Below, piece after piece: positions 24,505 through 35,621 of a stretch of 64,000 nt of DNA. Under the pieces are notes generated by a model. The model searched no databases. It was not told the DNA's origin and worked only from the letters and a program-made list of their open reading frames with translations. Both the position numbers and the translations under genes were made by a program. Origin of the DNA: Nageia nagi (lineage: Eukaryota; Pinophyta); assembly GCA_050084985.1 (NCBI GenBank), contig JBITNC010000001.1, positions 49,910,001 through 49,974,000 on the forward strand, given 5' to 3'. Numbering within the stretch: the first letter of the stretch is position 1; the number at the start of each line of letters is the position of its first letter.

Positions 24505-24625
24505 CCCTGTAGACATGTATGCAAAATGTTGAAGAACACATAAAACCCAATAATTGTTTGAGAAGATGCATGATGTGAATACAATTTCATGGACGTCAAT
24601 TATTAGATGATATGCAATTAGATGC
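24505..24625 (+). pseudogene. PPR gene fragment
   Basis: Reads VDMYAKC, a stop, RTHKTQ, a stop, then LFEKMHDVNTISWTSIIR, a stop, and YAIR. Three stops interrupt one PPR motif pair. It lies 250 bases after another shard in the same orientation and overlaps the same part of the protein, so the two are separate duplicates, not one gene. Confidence 0.75.
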
Positions 24626-24639
24626 TCTACAATTTCAAC

Positions 24640-24925
24640 TATATAATAGACCGTTCCAAGTCACTTCCAACTCCCAGCACGACTGACTAATGGGGCGTCA
24701 GCTTTCTGTGTGGGTTGCGTGCAGTATAAGACTCTACTTATCATTTACACCACATTTCCAAGACAAACAGGAATCAATCTCTTTCATTATCTACCTTGCA
24801 GGGCAAGCAATCTCCATGATAAAATATCTTTGACAATCATAGACTGAACCCACGAATTTTGATCAGGGGAAAAAGACACTCCTTGCTGGAAAAATTTAGT
24901 ATCTGAAGATACCAGGAAATAATGG
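24640..24925 (+). repeat. Dispersed repeat, copy 2 (pair with 1111-1395)
   Basis: Same orientation as 1111-1395, diverged with small indels. It starts directly after a PPR shard. Confidence 0.7.
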
Positions 24926-24929
24926 GTTG

Positions 24930-26950
24930 TCCCTTGGTTGGAAAAGCTATTTTATAGAAAGAGAGTAGATGAGTTCTATGGTGTATATTTTTTTTCAGGT
25001 GTCAGAAGTTGTACTGTACTTGATTCTTAGACCTTGTGCTTTCGTAAATAAAAAAAATGTATGAAAATATGGGGATTGTTTTTAAAAAATTGCATTGGAA
25101 AAATCTTAGGGGTTAATATTTGTAAATTTGTAAAGATTTTTATTACTAAAATTTGTATTCCGTTAATTTAGTGGATTCCTGTTTGCTATCAATTCGTCAA
25201 ATTTTGAATGGTTATATCATATTTTTAGGTTGACTTGTTAATTTTATCTTAAAATTATAAAAAAAAAAAAAATCATTTTGTCTTATACACTTTCTATTTA
25301 TCTTTTGATATATATAGGAAATACCAATCCCCCTACATGTTTCAAAATACATATTTAATCTATTATTTTAAGTAGCTTTTTATGTCACAAGGTACACAAA
25401 CTTGGCGACATATTTATTTATGACACAATAGCAACTTTCTTGATGATCTATAGAAAATTTGTTACAAATTAACAAATTTTATATCAGTTTTTTAATTAAT
25501 TTATTACTAGACATAACCTAGTAAAAAAAAAATTAACAAATATAGGTAGATTTTTACAATTTCTCATTCAACTATGAAATTCACCATATTTTCTCACCTT
25601 TTTATGATTTAGCTATGGAATTAATCAAGATTTCTAAACTAATTTTGGCTAAGGTTTTTAAATCTATTTTGACTAGATTTGCCAAAATATTACCAGGTGA
25701 TTTGGAAGAGGATTTATTAAATTTTTCCCTAAATTTAAGTTGTTTTTAATTTAAATATTTAATACCTTGTACTTCATTAACATTTCAAGTCTATTGTAAT
25801 GATTTTGTGGTGAAAGTCATTTGTGAGGAGTGGTTCTCTACCTCATTAATAGCTTCTCAATTGTAATGAGTTGTAAATTCATTCCTATATATTTTGTTAT
25901 CCATGTTGTAGAGTTTAAAAAGTACCATATCCAAATGTGTCTAAAAATATAATTAATCATAAAGTGTTAAAAACACTCCAAATGAGATCCTTCTAGTATT
26001 ATATCTTTCAATGTGATTCTCACTCGTAAAGTATGCTCATAAATTATGTTCAACATTACTTTTAGGGAGGATTTCCATCTTATGATTTTAGAAAGCACAT
26101 GATTTGATTTCCAAGTCTTCGATTATCATTCCCATGTTAAGTAGTTCATCTACGAGTTTCTTTCCACTCTATAGAGTATGAAAAAACTTTTAAGTTTTTA
26201 AAGTCATCCAATAATTATTTGATTGTTGTAAATAAGGTGTATGTTCTATAGTGCTTTTATTTTGCCTACAATAATATTGATCACAACCAAAGAATCACCT
26301 TTAATAGAAATCATTTCCATCATATCTTTCATAATTCGATTTCTTATCAAGCTATCCAATCTTCCTCTTTATTAGTTTATTTCTTCATGAGATTGAAGGA
26401 AAAGTAAGTTGAAATATCACCTAAATGGTTTCTAATTAATCTACTAACTCCTACTAGTTTTTGTGGATGTTCAACTAAATTTGACCTTTCAACTTTGTAT
26501 TTATAAGCACATAAGTATTAATTAATAGTATACGTAGATAATAAATAATAATTATGATTAATAATAGAATACAATTAAATATTTTCTATAAGGTGTTGTA
26601 ACATTCAAGATCTAATGAATATAACCAAGAATGAATGCACATGAATAGAAGAAATCCTTTAGAGATCTAACCTTGAAAAATTATGGATCAAATTGGATAT
26701 GTGATGAATTGAATATGGATATACAATGACCCAGATCTATGCTCATTGTCACTCAAATCTATCACTCCTTAGAATAAAACTATCAACATTATCATCACAA
26801 TCAAGCTCATTGGCAATTTTTTATTTCATCAACTAAAAAATGTATATAAAATAACAAATAATAGAGAGCTCAAGAGCATAACAAATCTAAATCAAATAGA
26901 TGGCATTGAGAAGTGCCATAAGAATTTTTATGATATTTCTTAATCGACCT
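24930..26950. other. Intergenic AT-rich DNA, nothing recognised
   Basis: No recognisable coding or RNA feature on either strand. Confidence 0.5.
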
Positions 26951-26954
26951 ATTA

Positions 26955-27120
26955 TATGAGATATGATAGGTAAATGTAAAGGTAAATTATATTAATGTCC
27001 ACTAGAGACCAATTGATTTATGGTTACAAATAGCTTGCAGTAGACTATTACATAGCATGTATGTCTCGTACTGGGAATGGAATATGGGACATAGGTCGCA
27101 GCAAGGTCAACACATGACAT
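26955..27120 (-). repeat. Three-copy dispersed repeat, inverted copy
   Basis: Its reverse complement matches 49990-50135 and 50295-50455. Shared blocks are 'catgtgttgaccttgctg', 'acatacatgctatgtaat', 'tactgcaagct' and a final 'ggacattaat'. No coding content. Confidence 0.75.
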
Positions 27121-27526
27121 GCTTCTCTTTTTATACTTATCAAGACATAGAAAATAATGATACCCAATAATTCCATAATAATAAGGTAATAATATTAATA
27201 TAAAAAAAAATTAACACAATCATGATTAATGATAATTAACATTTATTAACACATGATTAGCACATTATTAGCATATTAGCCTTGATATTTGTACAATATA
27301 AATAATATCTTACATAGAGATATTAAATATGATTTAATAATAAGTAGAAAATCATTTTTAGGTGTCTACAGTTTGCCCCTCTTTGTGTATGTAATGATAA
27401 GAATCTAAATTATATATCCAAGAATAAAGAAGTAGAGAGGACTATATAATTGAATTTAGAGTGCTCTTCCCACGTATTATGGATGGTGTTGGTATTAATG
27501 TCTCTTCCAAACCCACTTTTTGAATT

Positions 27527-27531
27527 GGTTT
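27527..27531. repeat. Target-site duplication of the outer LTR element, left
   Basis: GGTTT immediately precedes the 5' LTR and is repeated exactly at 38656-38660, immediately after the 3' LTR. Confidence 0.9.
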
Positions 27532-28032
27532 TGTTCGAATGTATAATGCATTATTGTAAAGGTTTGTATTAAATCTCCTATATAAGTTCACTAATACTTA
27601 AGGGTATCATTTGATACCTTAAGTATTTAAGTGAATATCATAATGTAACTTGTCCTACACTCCATGTCATGAACATGCCCCTTGGGTAAAAGGATGTGCA
27701 TGTCATGCTTTTGTACATTGGATAAAAGGGTGATCCAAAGAGGGATTTTGGCCTATAAATAGGAGGCTCCCTCTTTCTGATTATACATCAATTATAGAGT
27801 AAAGTTATGCTATAGGATAGAAGTGTAAGAGTTGAGATTAGGAGAATTGTAAGAGAGTTGTATTTGTGATTGAAGTAAAGATCTAGTTAGTGGATGTACT
27901 CCTAGTTGAAGGAACCACGTACATCTTGTGTTATCTTTGTGAGATTGCTTTGTGTGATAGTTAGATGTGAATTGAGAGATTTCATGTGATCTTCATTGAT
28001 TAAAAATTATCTTGTTAGTGTTAGTTCCTTCA
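27532..28032 (+). repeat. 5' LTR of the outer element
   Basis: Begins TGTTCGAATG and ends CCTTCA (TG...CA). It pairs with 38155-38655, and a third relative lies inverted at 44476-44977. A TATA box (TATAAATA, 27754-27761) marks the probable element promoter. Confidence 0.92.
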
Positions 28033-28035
28033 AAT

Positions 28036-28047
28036 TGGTATCAGAGC
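28036..28047 (+). other. Primer-binding site, outer element
   Basis: TGGTATCAGAGC, complementary to the 3' end of initiator tRNA-Met, starts four bases after the 5' LTR. This is the usual copia arrangement. Confidence 0.92.
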
Positions 28048-28643
28048 ACCTTGGAGGCTCCTCTTCACATCCTTGGTTTGGAAACTCATCTTCAACTTGG
28101 AGGTCTTCATTCTTAAATCCACTCTTGATTGTGAGGTAAAATCAAGAGAAGGTATAATGTCCTTCATTTTTATCTTTTGGGCTTATTTTGCTAATGATAC
28201 TAACATATTTTGAGTCATGTGTTAGCTAATTTAGTTTTTGCAAAATTTGACCAAAAATAGTAATATGATGCATTTATTTTTTATACTAACTTCTAATGAG
28301 CATATTGTTAATTGAGATTAGTATATAAAAATTGCATTTTTTTCTCTCTAAGCCATTTATTGATTTTAAAAAATATTGCTTTCATTTTTCTTTGAAGAAG
28401 TTTATCTCTACACTTAGAAAGCAATATTTTTAATATATATATATATATATAATATATATTAAAAGGGGGGGAAGAGTTAATTATTTCTAACAAATATATA
28501 GACATAAATATATTTTTGACAAGAACAAAATCAAAGGAAAATTTCTTATTAGCTCCATTGTGCCATGAATCTCCACCTCTTGCTCCTCATCCTGCAACTC
28601 CACAAGCTTAAAATGAGTTACAAAAATCTAAAAAAATAAAAAT

Positions 28644-29112
28644 AAAAATCATGGTTTTAAGCTGCTTCTAAGGGACCCTCGTTGGCTACTATGGCCTATT
28701 TTTTGTACATAAAATAAAGCCCTTGCATCCATCGGTTGTTCTCTTAGTGCCAGTAGCTCCTTGTGCCTACGCCAGTAGCTCCTTGTAAATAGCAGTGCTC
28801 AAAATCATGGTCTAAAGCTGCTTATAAGGGATCCTCGCTAGCTATTGTGGCCTATTTTTGATGCATAAAATAAAGCCCTCACATCCACCGATCATTCTCC
28901 TAGCATTAGTAGCTCCTCGTGCCCACGCTAGTAGCTCCTCATAAATAGTAATGCTCAAAATTATGGTTTTAGGATACTTCTAAGGGACCCTTACTGGCTA
29001 TTGTGGCCTATTTTGCATACATAAAACAAAGCCCTCACATACACCAGTTGTTCTCCTAGTGCCAGTAGCTCCTCGTGCCTGCACTAGTAGCTTCTCATAA
29101 ATAGTAATGCTC
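28644..29112 (+). repeat. 156-bp tandem repeat, three copies, in the retroelement leader
   Basis: Units begin near 28648, 28804 and 28960 with 'atcatggttttaagctgctt' (variants). Each contains 'gcctattttt...cataaaataaagccct' and two successive copies of 'gccagtagctcctcgtgcc'. The array lies between the primer-binding site and gag and has no open frame. It is richer in GC than the rest of the leader. Confidence 0.9.
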
Positions 29113-29811
29113 ACACCTCCCTTCCCTCATGTGGCTAGCTATCAAGAGCGTAGTCTACTCGCAACCCAATGAATTTCTTCTCACCATTCTCAAAGCATAG
29201 TCTACTCACAACTCATGAAGATGCCTTTTTTTTCCTTGCCTTCTATCTCATCACCTTCATCTTCCCTCCATAAATTATGTGTGCTCCTCCCTTGCGTGAC
29301 ATTTTATCTCCCTTGAAACTTTAAATGCCTCCTCTTTTTTAATGTCACTTCTCTTATGACATTTATTTTTTTTGGTAGGTGTCATTTTTTTGCTTGGTAA
29401 ACAAGTTTATGAGCTTCTTAAATTTGCAGAGTATGAAAACAAACTCTATTAAATGCTCTTGTAAAGCAATTTTTTTTTCTTTTTGGTAAAAGGAAGGAGT
29501 GGTCATCATTATTTTACCTAAAAAGCATTCTTTTTTCTAACTTCGAGAATTTTTTTAAACTACTTAGAGTGCAAGTAAGAGCACAATAAATATTGTTTAA
29601 ATGAGAAAATCATTAAGAAGTAGAAAATATTTAAAGCATTTTTGTGTCTATAATTAAATTATATAAGCTTGGCATTAAATTTTTTTATTAAATACATTAG
29701 GGAAAATTATTAGCATTTCTACTTTCCTTAGTTAAAATTATTTTCTAAGGTAAAAATACAAATTCTTTACTAAATGCTATTTTCTTTAGAGATCATGATT
29801 TTAAGTAAAAA

Positions 29812-29828
29812 AAAGGGGGGGGGGGGGA
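29812..29828. repeat. Poly-G run in the leader
   Basis: A run of about 16 G after an A tract. It may be an imprecise assembly length. Confidence 0.8.
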
Positions 29829-30899
29829 ATTTTTAAAAAGTCATTACTTAAATCTTTAGATCCTTATGCAGACATGATATGTCTATTGCTTGAGTTAATG
29901 ATACATGCTTAAGGACTTAATTTTTTAAGTTAATGCTTAGGACTTGAAATTTTAAGATGTATGCTTATGCCTCTTAATTTTTTAAATTCTTGGACTAGTT
30001 CTTATGAAGAAATGATGCATGCTTATTACTTAAAATCTTCAGTTATGATGGTCTTGTGCAAAATTAGGAATGATGTAAAAGATGTCCTTTATGGGTTGGT
30101 AAACAAAACCCATTGAACACTTAGGTTTCAGTTTTTTGAATGGATGATGTTTTACTTATGTTCTTTTATTTCATGTTTCGCACTTTGATTTATTTTCTTA
30201 TGCAAATAAAAATGCAAACATTGAAATGAGCAACCCCCTAAAATAAACACATTCACATGTACATTCTGTAACATGAATTATTTGGGGAGCCATGAGATGA
30301 GCATAGGTGGATTGAAGTCTTTAAGTTCGATAATCCAAGTGGTGAAAAGTCTATACTTTTTAATTGCCCTTAAGTCCTTTATTGGTCTAGATTTAACTTT
30401 AATAGATGGATAGGTATGTGTGTAGTGATACCACATATTTGCACATCCATTCAGGGATTATCCTAATAACCTAGGAGTTAACTTGAAACTTAATCAAGAT
30501 TAATAATTTGGTCGATCCATTAAATGTTGAAACCTTGAAAAATAGCTAGTACTTCTCCTTGTGAGAGTATATTACTACCAAAGGGGAACTAGTTGAGGAT
30601 TGGTAAGGCCTGGGCTCCTCTTGTGTGGACATCTAGGTGAAGGCCTAATTTTAGACAAAAAATAAGCCTCAACAATGTCAATCTACATCTACGATTCTTA
30701 AGATAAGAAATGTATTTGGGTACATGGGTTATTATTTGAATTGTAAAATATTTGCACTTGTGAATCAAATCAAGCATGACCTTAGTGTTAAATATAGCAT
30801 GTATTATTTACTTGGTTAAAATTTAACATTTAATGTTATTTATTTAAACCACATGCTTATTATTTCATATTCTTGTATAGCAAATAGGAGAATCCTTTT

Positions 30900-31747
30900 T
30901 ACCCAAACACATTCTTGATGGTTCTACTATGGCATTTGGGAACCTCGAATGAGAGCTAAATTGTAGGTAAAGAAGCTTTGGTAAATAGTAAATGAGAACC
31001 TTGTACCTCCTATAAATGAGAAGGCACTAGAGGCTTACAATACAAAAAATGAGTTGGCAACCTCCATGATTTATCGTGTAATTTTAGATGATGTGCTCCT
31101 GATGATTTTCTCTTCAACCTCAGCAAAGGAAGCATGGGATAAGCTTAAGCAAATCTACTTTAGTTCAAACTTTTCAAGAAGGTTTACCATTCTCCAAAAG
31201 TTGCTTCAATATCATCAAAGGGAAGATGAGAATGTGGCTATCTACTTAAACAAAATCATTGATCTAAGGACCCAAATTTTTACTTGTGGGTGTAATTGGA
31301 TCAATGATGAGTTCATGGTCTTCATCATTCTTCAAAACCTCTCTTCAAAATTTGGAAACTTTATGACGGTTATGGAAATAAGGCTTGATGATAAAAAGGA
31401 AGTCTTCTCCCTTAAGAACCTTTCAAGGCACCTATTGAAGCATGAAAAAATTCTTAACAATAAAGAGTTGATTTCTTCTCCTAAGGATAATAACATTGCT
31501 CTTGGAGCAATCAAAACTCCTTTCAAAAAGAAGTTCAACCATCAAAATAAATCTTATCTTTCTTCCTCCAAAAGGTTTGAGAAAAGAGGTAATGGCTACA
31601 ATAGTAATAGGAATAACAGAAACAATAACCATAGTCATAGAAATAATAGTAACAACAATCATTTCAAATAAAGAGATGGAAAAGGCAAAGCAAACACTTT
31701 TTATCCTAAAAAAAAGTTTGATGGTAATTATAACTATTATGGCATTC
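30900..31747 (+). pseudogene. Copia gag, interrupted
   Basis: Gag forms the virus-like particle that packages element RNA. The N-terminal part (LDGSTMAFGNLE and following, about 30930) is broken by stops. From 31027 it reads INEKALEAYNTKNELATSMI, and then TSAKEAWDKLKQIYFSSN, LLQYHQREDENVAIYLNKI and LQNLSSKFGNFMTVMEIRL, which is the classic copia gag (UBN2-like) pattern. An Asn-rich basic tail follows. The zinc knuckle is split by the inner element: YNYYGI lies before it, and QGHKKIDCYK resumes at 36121. Both leading knuckle Cys are Tyr. Confidence 0.88.
31743..31747. repeat. Target-site duplication of the inner LTR element, left
   Basis: CATTC precedes the inner element and is repeated exactly at 36121-36125. 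Removing the element and one copy restores the gag reading through the zinc knuckle. Confidence 0.93.
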
Positions 31748-32246
31748 TGAAGGATTTTGAACTAGATCTAAACAAATCCTTTAGGACCTAAGACTAGGAA
31801 GCTAAATCATTCAATATCTACAATTCTAAGAACATCATTCACACAATATGACACCAATATAATGTGGTTCCTCCCTCCTTGGGAGTACATCCACAACTAG
31901 TTCTCTATTCTCAATCTATGCCTCTCTTACAACTATTCTCTTGCTCTCTCCTACACAACCAAGTAGAGTAATCTTACTCCAAAACTTAGATGTGTTTACA
32001 AGAGGAGAGGCCCTCTATTTATAGCTTGAGAGCACCTCCATAACCTTCCTTTAACCCAAGAGTAAGGTTAGGGTTATATTAAATGTATCACCTAACTTCA
32101 ACCTACCAACTAACCACTTTGGTAAAGTCAAAGTCTACATATTAAAGAATTCAATTAATCTCTTAAGGTATCTACATACCCTTAAGTGATTAATTGAATT
32201 TACAAGGAGTTTAGATATTCACAATATTTCATTACAAATTCTAACA
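31748..32246 (-). repeat. 3' LTR of the inner element (left)
   Basis: On the minus strand it starts TGTTAGAATTTG and ends CCTTCA. It pairs base for base in length with 35622-36120. A minus-strand TATAAATAGAGG lies near 32017. Confidence 0.93.
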
Positions 32247-32257
32247 CTCCCCCTTAA
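32247..32257 (-). other. Polypurine tract, inner element
   Basis: On the minus strand TTAAGGGGGAG immediately precedes the TGTTAG of the 3' LTR. The same tract precedes the outer 3' LTR at 38144-38154. Confidence 0.88.
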
Positions 32258-32735
32258 TGCAATATTGGGATAGAGCGTAGAAGAAAGAAGAGAGAGAGTA
32301 AGAGAGAGTTCTCCTCCATAGAGATACAAGTGGAGATGAGAACATTTACATATTTGAGAATCTTTTTTTTTTAGAACTAGTATGAGACTCACTACATTAC
32401 CATTTGACAAAAAATGGTTTCCAATACAATCATTAACCACAACTGGTTTCACTGTACATAGTAGTCGATCAACTTTAAGCTGACATGTGAGTCTCCATGA
32501 GCTTGCTTTCACAAGGTGAGTAACCTGCATTTCTGAAGAAGATCCTGCATGCTACAAGCAACTCATGAACAAAATCAGTTAGATGCATCATATATTCAAA
32601 TAAGAGAATCAAATAATGCCATCTTATAAATAACTAATCAATGGTGCACTATAAGCCATCACAGAGATGCCAAGCCATCACTCATAGTCACCTGTTGTAT
32701 ATAGACATGTGTTGATTTTAAATAGAGCATAAAAA

Positions 32736-33020
32736 TTGTACAACGAGTTTCTCACGCAGAGCAAACTCACCACGGAGGTATAGAATGTACAACAAGTTCC
32801 TCACGCAGAGCGAACTTACCATGGAGGTATATTAATTATATGCTCAAAATTTATACAATAAGTTTCTCACGTAGAGCAAACTCACCACGGAGGTATAAAA
32901 TGTACAACAAGTTTGTCACGCAGAGCAAACTTACCACTGAGGTATAAAATAATCAACACTCTATAACAACAATTGTACAAGTTTGTCACGTAGAGCAAAC
33001 TTACCACGGAGGTCTATAAT
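32736..33020 (-). repeat. Minisatellite in the inner element, five cores
   Basis: Five copies of a core of about 45 bases containing 'tcacgcagagcaaact' and 'accacggaggtat' (on the plus strand) start near 32752, 32801, 32867, 32917 and 32987. Spacing is irregular at 49-70 bases. They lie between the RNase H remnant and the polypurine tract. Confidence 0.9.
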
Positions 33021-33071
33021 GTACAATCAAAAAGGCCTTTTAGAGGTGAAGTTGTCATTACTAACAAAAGT

Positions 33072-33371
33072 TTAAACTTCACTCCCCCTTGAGGGCAACT
33101 TCACCAACCCGAGAGAATCCCTAAGCTTGCAGAACTGAGCTTCAGGAAGGGGCTTGGTGAACAAATCAGCGGAGTTTTCAGTAGATGGACAATACTGCAA
33201 GTGTATGATGTCATCTAGAACCTTCTCCCTGATAAAATGGGCTTGAATTTCCACATGTTTAGTTCTCTGATGGAACACAGGATTCTTAGCCAAAGAGATA
33301 GCCGATTGATTATCTGACGAAATAAGAGATGGGCCATTTTGCTTATACCCAATTTCGTTCAAAAGATGCAT
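33072..33371 (-). pseudogene. Copia RNase H C-terminal part
   Basis: Reads SSDNQSAISLAKNPVFHQRT, KHVEIQAHFIREKVLDDIIH and SADLFTKPLPEAQFCKLRD, the conserved end of copia pol (DNxSAIxLxxNPxxHxRTKHIxxxxHFIRE...ADxxTKPLP). About 100 codons are open. The upstream RNase H catalytic residues and all RT are absent. It keeps the element's own orientation and its expected position before the polypurine tract. Confidence 0.9.
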
Positions 33372-33440
33372 TTTAACTTATAAATTTAAGTACTAAGCAT
33401 GCTTTAATCCTAACAATGTTAAGAGGCATGCATTTTAAAC

Positions 33441-33612
33441 TTAGCATGCAAGATCCATTTAGCATAACATGCAAGATCTATTTAGCATGCAAGATCTATT
33501 TAGCATAACGTAAAAATTTAAGTAACATGCAAGATCTATTTAGCATAACATGCAAGATCTATTTAGCATGCAAGATCTATTTAGCATAACATGCAAGATC
33601 TATTTAGATTTA
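33441..33612. repeat. Short tandem repeat of 'gcaagatctatttagcat'
   Basis: About seven tandem occurrences of an 18-23 base unit (gcaagatctatttagcat, with or without a trailing aacat) inside the inner element. Confidence 0.9.
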
Positions 33613-34129
33613 AGTAAAAAATGATAAAAATCCCCCCCATTTTTACTTAAAGTGCTAACAACTTGGAGGCTAAAAAATTATGTTTAAGTGTGAGGTTTTC
33701 CTTTTTGTCACTTAAGGGGTAAACTTTAAATATTTAAGTGTGACTAAGGCAAAAAAAAATCAAATCAAATGTGGAGTGGGTAAAAAAAATAAAGACCCAA
33801 CAACCAGAGTTTGACAAAAAAAATGAAAGGGCCATGTGTAAGCCTCAGGGAGGTTGAGAAGCTAGGCAGGGGTGGCAGGAGAGACCAAAGTGGGTTGAAG
33901 GGTGGTGAGTCATGTGGAGTGGGAGATACTGGGCTGTAGAGTGAGTCCAAGGCGGTAAGGAGGCCGCGTAAGGTGGTGGAGGTCGCGTGGGTCGATCAGT
34001 CAGTGGTTGACCACCCAATGCGCTACTTCAGGGCGATAAGGGAGGAGGTTGACATGAAAAAATGGAAGCTTCTCTACGTTTTGTGCAGATACTTGGCAAA
34101 CAATGTGGCGTGCATAGTTGGGAAAGCCA

Positions 34130-34640
34130 TTTGGGTGCATAGTCTACGATCTTTGCAGTCCATGAAATGCTGTGGTCATATCCTACGATTATTGGACGCC
34201 AGGGTAGAGAAGTGGAGGAGAGGTCACGTGCAGAGGGAGATGCCAATCGTAGCCATGAAGGTCTATCTGCACCATGCATCATGTTAAACAAGCACGGACC
34301 CATTCAATGTACCTATTTTGAGAATATCCTACGAGCATTTACAGTCTAGAAAAAAGGGTCTGCATCATGCATCTTGGTAAATGATTCTCGTGTGCCACTG
34401 TGTGCAGATCCTGTGATCATTAAAGTCCAAGAAATGTGGAGCTTTCAACGTACATGTTTTGTGCATTGCCTACGAGCAGTGTAGTGAGCAATGCAAGATA
34501 GGAACCTCTAGTTGCATCATGCAAACACGTGTGCGGAGCCATTTTGTGCAGATGCGATGAGTTCGGTGAGTGGGGAAGTCTAGGAAGCGCGATCCTCTAC
34601 GTTGGCCAAGACGTGATTCCAAGAGGAGGAGGTAAGCGTG
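34130..34640 (-). pseudogene. PPR-like fragment carried by the inner LTR element
   Basis: Within a GC-richer block (about 33960-34740) the minus strand reads LFTKMHDADPFFSRL, a stop, MLVGYSQNRYIEW, and in another frame LFNMMHGADRPSWLRL. These match the PPR pattern LFDKMHxADxxSWNxMIxGYSQNGYIExAL seen in the other shards of this window. There are stops and frame changes, so no protein is expected. It lies between the element's primer-binding site and its RNase H remnant, in element orientation. I infer capture of host sequence, but cannot exclude a piece of PPR debris into which parts of the element were rearranged. Confidence 0.6.
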
Positions 34641-34961
34641 GGAGGAGGAGGCAGTCGCAGGAGGAGGAGCAGCTAGTGGTGGTGATTGCCACCAGAGGCT
34701 GCATAGGGGCGGGGGAAGCCACCATCGTGTGCTTCGTTTTGACCCCCCCAAATATAAAAATTATACGATTTAATTTTAATTTTTATCTAAAGACCATATG
34801 AAATTTCCCACCCCCTAGATAGTTGTTTTTGATTTATATTTTAAACGAATTTAAAATATATAAAAAAATATACATATATTTTTAATTACATTTTAAACAG
34901 ATTTAAAACATAAAAAATATATATATATTTTTTTGATTTATTATTATGTTTTTTTTAAACA

Positions 34962-34965
<4 letters not shown>

Positions 34966-35004
<39 letters not shown>
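34966..35004. repeat. AT microsatellite
   Basis: A pure AT run of nearly 40 bases in the inner element's leader. Confidence 0.92.
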
Positions 35005-35007
<3 letters not shown>

Positions 35008-35499
35008 AGCCTTTATTGTGCCCCTAAATATATTATTGTGGTAGAACAAAAAAAATTGTCCTGCTCTCTAACTTTTTAAATATTCATGCCTCACATAAAA
35101 AAATGGTAGTATATGTAGGAGAAATGTCACAATAATATAGTACTATTTTTAAGCAAATAGTAAAACATAATACTACTAACATAAAAAATGTTAGTAAAAA
35201 TATTGGCATTTCATACTATCCTCTTAAAAAATATAGCATGTATTGAGCATTTTTGTAAAAAAAATGCTACTATCATAAGAGGTTAGTATAGAAAAATAAT
35301 ACTACTTGCATTGTCATTTTAATCATATTTTGCAAGAAATAAGCTCCAATATCTCACAAAATATGTTAGTATCTAATGAAATAATCCAAAAAAAATGATC
35401 AAATAAGGAGGAACTTTATACCTTTTCTTAAAAATTTACCTCACCAATGGGTGTAAGATGAGGAATGAAGAAGGATGAAGAACCTCCAAGATGTAGCTT

Positions 35500-35607
35500 C
35501 CACACCAAAAGAAGAGCTTCCACAACAAGGAGAGTTTCTACACCAAGAAGAAGAGATTCCACAACAAGGAGAGTGTCTACACCTAGAAGAAGAGCTTCCA
35601 CAACAAG
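35500..35607 (-). repeat. 39-bp tandem repeat next to the primer-binding site
   Basis: 'cacaacaagg' recurs at 35521, 35560 and 35599, with 'agaagaagagcttc' before each. The period is 39 bases. The last unit abuts the primer-binding site of the inner element. Confidence 0.88.
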
Positions 35608-35619
35608 GCTCTGATACCA
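35608..35619 (-). other. Primer-binding site, inner element
   Basis: On the minus strand TGGTATCAGAGC begins two bases after the end of the 5' LTR (35622). It proves the element's minus orientation. Confidence 0.92.
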
Positions 35620-35621
35620 AT

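Noticed and set aside
28036-28047. Possible tRNA gene at the Met-tRNA-like sequence
   Set aside because: Only the 3'-terminal complement is present, next to an LTR; it is a retrotransposon primer-binding site. The same holds for 35608-35619 and 44462-44473.
34470-34801. GC-rich open frames of 90-93 codons on both strands
   Set aside because: They have low-complexity composition inside a retroelement, with no conserved domain in these frames. The PPR-like reading is in other frames nearby.
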